The position numbers were made by a program, and so were the translations under genes. The notes under the pieces were generated by a model, which worked only from the letters and a program-made list of their open reading frames with translations, made no database searches and was not told where the DNA came from. A DNA stretch of 64,000 bases, from contig NC_019908.1 in NCBI RefSeq assembly GCF_000325665.1, forward strand, positions 1,054,001-1,118,000, read 5' to 3'. This document shows, one piece after another, positions 46,837-54,605 of this stretch; within the stretch, counting starts at the first letter, position 1, and each line of letters begins with the position of its first letter. The DNA comes from Brachyspira pilosicoli P43/6/78. GTDB lineage: Bacteria > Spirochaetota > Brachyspiria > Brachyspirales > Brachyspiraceae.

Positions 46837-47836
46837 ATGATTAGTGTAATTATACCAGTATACAATGTAGAAAAATATTTGAGAGATTGTTTGAATAGTG
46901 TAATAGGTCAAACATATAAAGATTTAGAAATAATATGTATTAATGATGGTTCTACAGATAACTCACTTTCTATACTTGAAGAATATGCAAAAATAGATAA
47001 AAGGATAACAATAATAAATAAAAAAAATAGCTGGAGTTTCCGCTGCTAGAAATGACGGAATAGAAAAATCAGCTGGTGAATACTTATTTTGTTTAGATAG
47101 CGATGATTATATAGATAAAGATTTTTTGGAAGTATTTTATAATAATGCCAAACAAAACAACAGTGATTTGGTTATACTAAGTAATTTTTGGGGACTTGAT
47201 AAAAGAGCTACAAACAAATATCATTCAGCTCTTCCTACTTGTTCTATGTTTATAAAAACAAGTATTCTTAAAAATAATAATAATTTAAGATATCCTCTAA
47301 ATGTTCAGCCTGGAGAAGACGGTATATTCTCTCATAAACTTTTAATGTATGCAAAAAATATAAGTTATGAATATAATACTCATTATCATTATATTAAAAG
47401 AGAAGGACAAGATTCATCAAAAGCAGTAAAAGAACCAAAAATATTATTAAACGCTATAAAGCAGTGGTTTGATATCTTAGATGAATTTTATACTAAGTAT
47501 AATTTTTGGCAAACTAAATCATTATCTTTTGCTAAGTTTGTAGAGCAAGAGGCTTTCTTGGCATTTAGAACAAAAAACTTTACTCAAGATGATGAGAGAA
47601 AAGTTTTTGATATGATGAAAAATATATTAAAAAAAATAATGATTAATATTAATAAAGATGATTATCAATATTTTTCTAAAGAGTTTATATGTTTAATAGA
47701 ATCAAATACAATTAAAGAATACTACTCTATTATCAAATACAAATACAACTACATAAGATTTAGATTTTTCAAGCAAAATGTTTCAATTAGGTATAAAGAA
47801 AACAGATATAAATTATACAAAAATGATAATATTTAA
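46837..47836 (+). pseudogene. GT2-family glycosyltransferase, frameshifted at an A8 run
   Basis: The first frame (46837-47049) is a typical GT-A start: MISVIIPVYNVEKYLRDCLN, QTYKDLEIICINDGSTDNS. It leaves frame at the A8 run (47020-47027). Removing one A gives IINKKIAGVSAARNDGIEKS and EYLFCLDSDDYID with the metal-binding DxD, and reading continues to the stop at 47836. The whole would be about 332 residues. Such enzymes transfer sugars to surface polysaccharide or lipid; the substrate is unknown. An A8 run is long enough for slippage, so phase variation is possible, as is a sequencing error. Confidence 0.85.
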
Positions 47837-47848
47837 CATAATATAATA

Positions 47849-47876
47849 TTGATATAATAAATTAATATTGTATAAT
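47849..47876 (+). promoter_or_regulatory. Promoter of the flavin reductase-rubredoxin gene
   Basis: TTGATA (47849-47854) and TATAAT (47871-47876) are 16 bases apart, about 35 bases before the ATG at 47911. AAGGAG serves as ribosome binding site. Confidence 0.65.
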
Positions 47877-47910
47877 TAATAATAATTATTACTAATAAGG
47901 AGTAAAAGCT

Positions 47911-48579
47911 ATGAATACATTTGCATTAACAAAACTATCTTATGGAATGTATATTTTAACTACAATGGACGGTGATAAGCCAGTAGGCTGTACTATAAAC
48001 ACCTCTACACAAATAACATCAACTCCAACTACAATTATGATTAGTGTAAACAAAAATAATTATACCAATGAATGCATTAAAAAAAGCGGTAAATTTGCTT
48101 TATCAGTTCTTTCAGAAAAAAGCGACCCTGCTTTAATAGGCGGATTTGGTTTTAGAAGTTCAAGAGATGCTAATAAATTTGAAAATGTTAATTATGAGAT
48201 GAAAGAAGGTTTGCCTGTTATAAAAGATACTAATGCTTATTTTGTATGTAAAGTTGTAAATAGTTTCGATGTATTTACTCATACTTTATTTATAGGTGAA
48301 TTGGTAGATGCTGACATATTTGATAATAATACTAACTCTATGACTTATTCTTATTATCATACAGTAATAAAAGGAAAAACTCCTCCTAACGCTTCTACTG
48401 CAAATGCATACGAAAACAAAGAAGAAAAAAAAGAAGAAGCAGAAAAACCTAAAGCAGTTTATAGATGTAAAACTTGCGGATTTGAATATAAAGGAAGTGT
48501 TCCATTTGAAGAGCTTCCTAGCGATTGGAAATGCCCTATATGCGGAGAGCCTAAAAGCAATTTTGAAAAGGTAGAATAA
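47911..48579 (+). CDS. Flavin reductase-rubredoxin fusion (high-molecular-weight rubredoxin)
   Basis: This 222-residue protein has an N-terminal flavin-reductase-like FMN-binding domain (about 1-155; [40 protein letters not shown]) and a C-terminal rubredoxin (about 183-222) with iron ligands C186-x-x-C189 and C208-P-I-C211. A charged E/K-rich linker joins them. The same arrangement is known as Hrb in Moorella, where it passes electrons from NADH to flavodiiron proteins that reduce NO or O2. A role in oxygen or NO defence in this anaerobe is inferred; no flavodiiron gene is in the window. Confidence 0.92.
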   Translation: MNTFALTKLSYGMYILTTMDGDKPVGCTINTSTQITSTPTTIMISVNKNNYTNECIKKSGKFALSVLSEKSDPALIGGFGFRSSRDANKFENVNYEMKEGLPVIKDTNAYFVCKVVNSFDVFTHTLFIGELVDADIFDNNTNSMTYSYYHTVIKGKTPPNASTANAYENKEEKKEEAEKPKAVYRCKTCGFEYKGSVPFEELPSDWKCPICGEPKSNFEKVE

Positions 48580-48582
48580 TTG

Positions 48583-48649
48583 TTATAGTATTAAAACATT
48601 GAAATTTATTTTTATAGTATTATAATATCCAAACATTATAATACTATAA
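48583..48649 (+). promoter_or_regulatory. znu promoter with a 15-bp perfect inverted repeat (candidate metal operator)
   Basis: TTGAAA (48599-48604) and TATAAT (48621-48626) are 16 bases apart. TTATAGTATTATAAT (48612-48626) covers the -10 box and pairs exactly with ATTATAATACTATAA (48635-48649). A third half site, TTATAGTATTA (48583-48593), lies 29 bases further upstream. No T run follows, so it is not a terminator. A zinc-responsive repressor such as a Zur/Fur homologue is the likely binder, by inference from the genes it controls. Confidence 0.7.
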
Positions 48650-48661
48650 GGATAAATACAG

Positions 48662-49516
48662 ATGAAAAATGTTTTTTATTTATTACTAATATTACTTTCT
48701 TTAATCTCTTGTAACAATAATAATAATCAAAACACAACTGACAAACTTCAAGTATATGCAAGTATATATCCTATTTATGATTTCGCTAAAAAAATTGGCG
48801 GAGAGAAAATAGATATTTATAATATAACTTCAGCAGGTTCAGAGCCTCATGACTTTGAGCTTACATCAAAAGATATGGCTAATTTAAGCAAGGCTAATCT
48901 ATTTATATATAATGGTGCTTCAATGGAGCATTGGGCAGACACTGTTAAAGATACAATAAAAGATTTAAAATATTTAGAGGCTTCTTCAAATATCAATAAC
49001 GAAGAATTAGACCCTCATTTTTGGCTTTCACCTAAAAAAGCAAAAGTTCAAATGGAAAATATAAAAAATGTACTTGCAGAATTAGACAGTAAAAACGCTG
49101 ATTATTATAATTCTAATTACAATTTATATGCTGCTAAATTAGATGAGCTTGATAAGAGTTTTAGAGATAATTTACAAAACATAAAAAATACTAATTTGGT
49201 TGTAACTCACCCTGCATTCGGACACTTTTGTAAAGAATATAATCTTAATCAAGTTGCAATAGCAAGAGATGAAGCTGACGCTAAAGCCATGGCTCAAACA
49301 ATTAATTTCATAAAAAACAATAATATTAAAACTATATTTTATGAAGACTTCTCAAGTTCTAAGCTTGTAGATTCTATTGCAAAAGAAACAGGAGTAAAAG
49401 TGAGTGCATTAAACCCTATAGAGTCTTTAAGTGAAGAATATATTAAATCTGGAGAAGACTATTTCTCTATAATGCAGAAGAATCTAGAAGCTATAACAAA
49501 TGGTCTTAATAATTAA
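48662..49516 (+). CDS. znuA: Zinc ABC transporter substrate-binding lipoprotein
   Basis: This 284-residue cluster A-I solute-binding protein (lipobox ISCN) captures a divalent metal outside the membrane. Likely ligands are His63 (SEPHDFEL), His119 (DPHFWLSP) and His183 or His188 (THPAFGHFC), plus an acidic residue near the end (FYEDFSSS). The His-rich loop of many ZnuA proteins is missing. Zinc is favoured over manganese by the NPIESLS ending and overall look, but manganese cannot be excluded. It heads an operon with ATPase and permease genes, spaced by 17 and 23 bases. Confidence 0.9.
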   Translation: MKNVFYLLLILLSLISCNNNNNQNTTDKLQVYASIYPIYDFAKKIGGEKIDIYNITSAGSEPHDFELTSKDMANLSKANLFIYNGASMEHWADTVKDTIKDLKYLEASSNINNEELDPHFWLSPKKAKVQMENIKNVLAELDSKNADYYNSNYNLYAAKLDELDKSFRDNLQNIKNTNLVVTHPAFGHFCKEYNLNQVAIARDEADAKAMAQTINFIKNNNIKTIFYEDFSSSKLVDSIAKETGVKVSALNPIESLSEEYIKSGEDYFSIMQKNLEAITNGLNN

Positions 49517-49533
49517 ATAATTAAGGTTCTATA

Positions 49534-50271
49534 ATGGAAAATATAATAAGTTTTAAGAATGTGCATTTCGGATACACTCAAGAGGATATATTAAAGTGCA
49601 TAAGTTTTGATATAAATAAAGGAGACTTTGTTTCTATTATAGGTTCTAATGGAGCAGGAAAAAGCACTATATTAAAACTTATTTTAGGTGAAATTAATCA
49701 ATACAGAGGCGAAATAAAACTATACGGTGAAGATATTAAGAAATTTAAGAATTGGCAGCAGATTGGATATTTAGAACAGAATGCATACTACAAAATATTA
49801 AATTTCCCTGCAACTGTTTATGAGATAGTAATGTCTAATATGTTTGCAGATATTGGTTTATTTAAGTTTCCAAATAAAAAGCATAAAGAAAAAGTATTTG
49901 AAGCATTAAAACTTTTAGGTATGTATGATTATAAAGATAGACTTATATCAAAACTTTCAGGCGGACAGATACAGAGAGTTTTTTTGGCAAGAACTTTAGT
50001 ACAAAACCCTAATATATTAATATTAGATGAGCCCACTAATGGTGTTGATATTGAAACTATTAATTTTTTATATGATTTGCTTCAAACTCTAAATAAAAAT
50101 AAAAAAATAACTATTGTAATGGTTACACATGATATTGAGAGAATGTCAAAAATCTCAAATAGAGTGTTCTGTTTTGAAAACGGCACATTAGTAGAACTTG
50201 ATAAAAATCAAATAAACATGGAATTATCACATAAGCACAAGCATCCAGATGGAAGCAGTTGTTCTTGTTAA
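49534..50271 (+). CDS. znuC: Zinc ABC transporter ATP-binding protein
   Basis: This 245-residue ABC ATPase energises metal import. It has Walker A GSNGAGKST (about 37-45), signature LSGGQIQRVFLARTL, Walker B LILDEPTNGVD and switch VTHD. The C-terminus is unusual: it ends in SHKHKHPDGSSCSC, a short tail rich in His and Cys that could bind zinc and sense or buffer it. The ATG at 49534 follows TAAGGTTC. It lies between the binding-protein and permease genes. Confidence 0.93.
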   Translation: MENIISFKNVHFGYTQEDILKCISFDINKGDFVSIIGSNGAGKSTILKLILGEINQYRGEIKLYGEDIKKFKNWQQIGYLEQNAYYKILNFPATVYEIVMSNMFADIGLFKFPNKKHKEKVFEALKLLGMYDYKDRLISKLSGGQIQRVFLARTLVQNPNILILDEPTNGVDIETINFLYDLLQTLNKNKKITIVMVTHDIERMSKISNRVFCFENGTLVELDKNQINMELSHKHKHPDGSSCSC

Positions 50272-50294
50272 TATATATAAAGGGTTGTTTATAA

Positions 50295-51098
50295 ATGGAA
50301 ATATTTCAATATGAGTTTATGCGTAGGGCTTTTTCGGTGGGAGTACTTTTAGCTATTATAATACCTTCTATTGGGGTTGTAGTTGTATTAAAAAGGCTTT
50401 CTATGATAGGAGATGCTATATCACATACTTCTCTTGCGGGAGTAACTTTTGGGCTTGTGTTTAATATTAATCCAATACTTGCTTCTATGATATTTTGTGT
50501 TTTATCTGCTTTATCTATAGAGTTTATAAGAAAAAAAATTGCAAGATATGGTGAGATGTCTATAGCGATAATTATGTCTTTTGCTATTGGTCTTGCTGGG
50601 TTGTTATCTGGTTTCGTTTCTAATAATGCTAATTTTAATAGTTTTTTATTTGGAAGCATTGTAGCTATTAGTGATTTTGAATTAAAGCTAGTCGTAATTA
50701 TAAGTATTATTTCTATATTGATATTTATATTTTTATACAAAGAGATTTTTTATATAACATTCAATGAAAGGCTTGCAAAACTCTCTGGTGTTCCTGTAAA
50801 CAGGATAAACTTTATTTTTACAATACTTACAGCAATAGTAGTTTCTATATCTGCGAGGGCTGTTGGTGCTTTGATTGTATCATCTATGATGGTAGTTCCT
50901 GTTGCTTGTTCTATGCAGCTTGCTAATAGCTATAAAAAAACTATTATTTATGCTGTGTTATTTAATTTAATTTTTACTATTTTAGGAATATTTATTTCAT
51001 ATTATCAAGGATTAAAACCGGGCTCTACTATAGTTTTAATAAGTGTGATAAGTTTTGTATTAATTGCGATAATAAAATTTTTCTTAAACAAAAAATAA
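50295..51098 (+). CDS. znuB: Zinc ABC transporter permease
   Basis: This 267-residue ABC-3 family permease has about eight membrane segments. Landmarks are FMRRAFSVGVLLAIIIPSIG, the DA-H-T-S-L segment (GDAISHTSLAGVTFGLVFNI), YKEIFYITFNERLAKLSGVP and VGALIVSSMMVVPVACSMQL. It forms the channel of the metal importer with ZnuA and ZnuC. It is the last gene of the operon. The intergenic stretch after it has a distant CCGCACG/CGTGCGG pair but no clear terminator. Confidence 0.92.
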   Translation: MEIFQYEFMRRAFSVGVLLAIIIPSIGVVVVLKRLSMIGDAISHTSLAGVTFGLVFNINPILASMIFCVLSALSIEFIRKKIARYGEMSIAIIMSFAIGLAGLLSGFVSNNANFNSFLFGSIVAISDFELKLVVIISIISILIFIFLYKEIFYITFNERLAKLSGVPVNRINFIFTILTAIVVSISARAVGALIVSSMMVVPVACSMQLANSYKKTIIYAVLFNLIFTILGIFISYYQGLKPGSTIVLISVISFVLIAIIKFFLNKK

Positions 51099-51229
51099 AA
51101 ATTATTTATATTTAAATAATACTTGTATCCCGCACGCAGAGTAAAATTTAAAATATAAACAATATTTTAATTATAATCTAAACAATAAATAAGAATATGT
51201 TTACCGTGCGGTTAAAAAATTAAATAAAT

Positions 51230-53041
51230 TTATTTGTTATTATCATCAGTTTTAAGTACGCTAATAAATGCATCCTGCGGAATCTCTACACTTCCAATAG
51301 CTTTCATTCTCTTTTTACCTTCTTTTTGTTTCTCTAATAATTTTCTTTTCCTTGTGATGTCTCCGCCGTAACATTTAGCTGTAACATTTTTTCTTAATGC
51401 ACTTATATTTTCTCTTGCTATTATGCGTCCTGCAATTGCTGCTTGCAAAGGAATCTGGAACATATGCTTTGGTATAAGATGTTTTAATTTTTCTATAATT
51501 TGTCTTCCTCTGCTTTCTGCATTGCTTCTATGAGCCATAAATGATAAGGCATCCACTACTTCGCCATGAACAAGTATGTCTATTTTTTCTATTTGGCTTT
51601 CTCTAAAATCTGAAAAATCATAATCGAAAGAAGCATAGCCTCTTGATATAGATTTTAATTTATCATAAAAGTCATACACTACTTCTATTAAAGGCAAGTC
51701 AAATTTTATTTCTGCTCTTTTATCATCTAAATAAGTAAGAGAAGTTTGAGTGCCTCTTCTGTCTATACAAAGAGATATAATATTTCCTAAATAATCAGTA
51801 GGCACTATTATAAGAGCATTAATAAAAGGCTCATAACATTTTTCTATATATTGTGCAGAAGGAAAATCTGCAGGGTTATCAATTAGTTTTTCTTCTCCAT
51901 TTGTGAGTTTTAATTTAACTTCTACAGAAGGGCTAGTTATTACAAGGTTAAGATTAAACTCTCTTTCAAGGCGTTCTTGTACAATCTCTAAATGTAAGAG
52001 TCCTAAGAAACCACATCTGTATCCAAATCCTAAAGCTATAGAACGCTCTGGCTCATAAACCAAAGAAGCATCATTAAGTTTTAATTTTTCTAATGCCTTT
52101 TGTAGATTTGTATAATCTTCATCTTCTGCAGGGAAAATACCAGCAAATACCATTGGTAAAACTTCTTTATATCCTATCAAAGGTTCATCAGAAGGATTTT
52201 CTTCAAGTGTGATAGTATCTCCTATTTTTATGTCAGATATATTTTTAATACCTGCAATAATATATCCTACTTCACCGCTTTTAAGTTCATTAGCAGATTT
52301 AAGCCCAAGCAAAAGTGTGCCGCATTCTTCAACTTCATACTCTGCTTTAGTCTCCATTAAAAGAAGTTTATCATCTTTCTTTATAGAGCCGTCAAATATT
52401 CTCACTATCATAACAGCACCGCGAAAAGGGTCATAATAAGAATCAAATATCAAAGCCCTTGTTTTTTTATTAGTATTATCCTTAGGAGCTGGTATCATCT
52501 TAACAACCGCTTCAAGTATCTCATCTATTCCAATATCATTTTTTGCACTTGCTAAAACTATATCATCTTTATTAACACCAAACTCTTTTTCCATCTGCTC
52601 TTTACAAAGTTCAATATTAGCAGCAGGTAAATCTATTTTGTTTATAACAGGTACAATCTCCAAATTATTTTCAAAAGCAAGATAAAAATTAGAAATAGTT
52701 TGAGCCTCAACCCCTTGAGCAGCATCAACAACAAGTATAGCACCCTCACAAGCAGCAAGCGAACGAGAAACCTCATAGTTAAAGTCAACGTGTCCTGGTG
52801 TATCAATCAAATTGAGAGTATACACTTCTCCGTCTTTTGCCTGATAAGAAAGTTTTACAGCTTGGCTTTTTATTGTTATTCCTCTCTCTCTTTCTATATC
52901 CATAGAGTCCAAAATTTGTGCTTTCATCTCTCTGCTTGATACTGCTTTAGTATGTTCTATAATTCTATCGGCTAAAGTGCTTTTTCCATGGTCAACATGT
53001 GCTATAATACAAAAATTCCTAATTTTCTCTGCGTATGACAT
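51230..53041 (-). CDS. lepA: Elongation factor 4
   Basis: This 603-residue translational GTPase back-translocates or remodels stalled ribosomes. It has the G1 motif AHVDHGKST (residues 13-21), [16 protein letters not shown], and the LepA-specific C-terminal domain with [20 protein letters not shown]. Length and end match the family closely. The gene is single and convergent with the znu operon. The start at 53041 begins the conserved [20 protein letters not shown]. Confidence 0.97.
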   Translation of the reverse strand: MSYAEKIRNFCIIAHVDHGKSTLADRIIEHTKAVSSREMKAQILDSMDIERERGITIKSQAVKLSYQAKDGEVYTLNLIDTPGHVDFNYEVSRSLAACEGAILVVDAAQGVEAQTISNFYLAFENNLEIVPVINKIDLPAANIELCKEQMEKEFGVNKDDIVLASAKNDIGIDEILEAVVKMIPAPKDNTNKKTRALIFDSYYDPFRGAVMIVRIFDGSIKKDDKLLLMETKAEYEVEECGTLLLGLKSANELKSGEVGYIIAGIKNISDIKIGDTITLEENPSDEPLIGYKEVLPMVFAGIFPAEDEDYTNLQKALEKLKLNDASLVYEPERSIALGFGYRCGFLGLLHLEIVQERLEREFNLNLVITSPSVEVKLKLTNGEEKLIDNPADFPSAQYIEKCYEPFINALIIVPTDYLGNIISLCIDRRGTQTSLTYLDDKRAEIKFDLPLIEVVYDFYDKLKSISRGYASFDYDFSDFRESQIEKIDILVHGEVVDALSFMAHRSNAESRGRQIIEKLKHLIPKHMFQIPLQAAIAGRIIARENISALRKNVTAKCYGGDITRKRKLLEKQKEGKKRMKAIGSVEIPQDAFISVLKTDDNNK

Positions 53042-53156
53042 TTATTAAAATATATCCTTATATTATTAAAATATTTTTGATAATAAAATTATATTTAGAT
53101 GATATATTATAATATAGCAAAGGGCTTTTTGCAAATAGTTTTGTATAGTAAAATAT

Positions 53157-53618
53157 CTATTTAAAATTTCTGTCTATATCTAGATTTCTTAATGTTTCTA
53201 TCATCTGTATTTGCATCTGTATTCTAAAATTATCATTAACAGCACTATTTACAGAATTATTATTTGGAGATTTCTGATATATTTCTGATAGTATTTTAGA
53301 ATTATTTAGTCTCATTCTATCTTCAAGCATTCTAATTCTTGGAGAATATCTGCCGTCTATTGCTTTTAGTTTTTCTCTCTCCTGATAAGTCATATATCCG
53401 TTTCCAAATTTATAGAATCTTCCATTTTTATAATATGTTTTTGTGTATCCATAATTTTTATATCTTTGATTATACAAATCATAACGAGGCTGATACATTG
53501 GTATTCTCTGATTAGGTATTAATGGTTTTACATTGCCTACTCTTGGTGTTGGAGAATAATAATATTGTGAAAATAAATTAATTGATAGTATAAAAAATAT
53601 ACAAAATAATTTCTTCAT
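53157..53618 (-). CDS. Exported Tyr/Arg/Asn-rich protein of unknown function
   Basis: This 153-residue protein has a signal peptide (MKKLFCIFFILSINLFSQ), then a Tyr- and Pro-rich basic stretch (YYYSPTPRVGNVKPLIPNQR, YKNYGYTKTYYKNGRFYKFG) and a helical C-terminus (about 80-153). No family is recognised. GGAGGT, a strong ribosome binding site, lies upstream of the ATG at 53618. The signal peptide and composition suggest a periplasmic or surface protein. Confidence 0.65.
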   Translation of the reverse strand: MKKLFCIFFILSINLFSQYYYSPTPRVGNVKPLIPNQRIPMYQPRYDLYNQRYKNYGYTKTYYKNGRFYKFGNGYMTYQEREKLKAIDGRYSPRIRMLEDRMRLNNSKILSEIYQKSPNNNSVNSAVNDNFRIQMQIQMIETLRNLDIDRNFK

Positions 53619-53669
53619 TGTTTTACCTCCGTATATATTAATTATACAAATAGTAAAAATAAATTCAAT

Positions 53670-53702
53670 AACTCCGCATAATGAAAAACATTACACGGAG
53701 TT
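53670..53702. other. Hairpin between divergent genes
   Basis: AACTCCG (53670-53676) pairs with CGGAGTT (53696-53702), with an inner TAATG/CATTA stem and an A5 loop. It lies upstream of both neighbouring genes, so it is not an obvious terminator for either. It may be a regulatory site, or a terminator for a short transcript. Confidence 0.4.
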
Positions 53703-53818
53703 TCTGAGTAAATTATGAGTAATTATTCTTAAGTTGTGTATTATATTAGACGATTGATATTACAAAAAAAGTTCCCGAAAAATTATTTTTTTTATATTTT
53801 TTTATGTTTTTTAATACT

Positions 53819-53847
53819 TTGACAAATGAAGCATTTTATTATATTCT
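53819..53847 (+). promoter_or_regulatory. Promoter of the B3/B4 protein gene
   Basis: TTGACA (53819-53824) with TATTCT (53842-53847) at 17 bases, or TATATT (53840-53845) at 15 bases. It lies about 40 bases before the ATG at 53888, which has AAGGA upstream. Confidence 0.6.
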
Positions 53848-53887
53848 TTATGAGATTATAATAAATATAATTACATAAAGGATTAAT

Positions 53888-54592
53888 ATGAAATTCAAAA
53901 TAGAAGAAAAAGTATTTAACACTCTAGACAATTTATGCATAGCATTTGTTGTAGCTAAAAATATAGACAACAGAGAAAATGATAAGTATGTTATGGATTT
54001 GCTTGATAATAACTTATCAAAAGCTCAAAAAGAATTAGAAAATATAAAGATAAAAGAATACAGCGAAATATTATGTTATAGAAATGCTTTTGAAAAATTA
54101 TCTATTAACCCTAATAAGTTTTTATCTTCAATAGAGGCTATACTTACAAGAGTTTCAAAAGGTAAAGGTTTCCCTCATATAAATAAAATAGTAGATTTAG
54201 TTAATGCTTTATCTATAAAATACAGGCTTCCTATGGGTTCGCATGATATTGATTCTATGAATGATGATTTTTGTGTGAGATATTCTGTTAAGGGTGATAA
54301 GTTTTTACCTTTTGGGGAGACTGAAATAGAATTATTAGAAGATAATGAACTTGTATACACATCTGGTAACGATATAAGAACAAGAAGATGGATATGGAGA
54401 CAAAGCGAATACGGAAAGATTGTAGAGACTACAACTAATATTATTTTTCCAATAGATGGCTTTGTTGGGGTTAACGATAAAAAAGTAATAGAGGCTAGAG
54501 ATGAGCTTGAAAGTATTTTAAAAGAATTATTTAATTGCACCACTACAAAAGGTTTTTTAAGCAAAGAAAATAATGAATCTGAAGAGTTTTAA
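53888..54592 (+). CDS. B3/B4 tRNA-binding-domain protein
   Basis: This 234-residue protein is a stand-alone B3/B4 domain (COG3382), related to the editing part of the phenylalanyl-tRNA synthetase beta chain. Features include YRNAFEKLSINPNKFLSSIE, LTRVSKGKGFPHINKIVDLV and NALSIKYRLPMGSHDIDSM. Stand-alone forms are thought to bind or proofread aminoacyl-tRNA, but this is not firmly established. It ends 13 bases before the radical SAM gene on the same strand. Confidence 0.85.
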   Translation: MKFKIEEKVFNTLDNLCIAFVVAKNIDNRENDKYVMDLLDNNLSKAQKELENIKIKEYSEILCYRNAFEKLSINPNKFLSSIEAILTRVSKGKGFPHINKIVDLVNALSIKYRLPMGSHDIDSMNDDFCVRYSVKGDKFLPFGETEIELLEDNELVYTSGNDIRTRRWIWRQSEYGKIVETTTNIIFPIDGFVGVNDKKVIEARDELESILKELFNCTTTKGFLSKENNESEEF

Positions 54593-54605
54593 TTAAAGGG
54601 TATTT

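Noticed and set aside
46837-47049. Separate short glycosyltransferase gene
   Set aside because: It is only the first part of a frameshifted gene; the missing GVSAARN and DxD segments follow directly in the next frame.
50306-50740. 144-codon minus-strand frame
   Set aside because: Antisense shadow of znuB, without signals of its own.
54175-54564. 129-codon minus-strand frame
   Set aside because: Antisense to the B3/B4 gene, which has clear family features and start signals.
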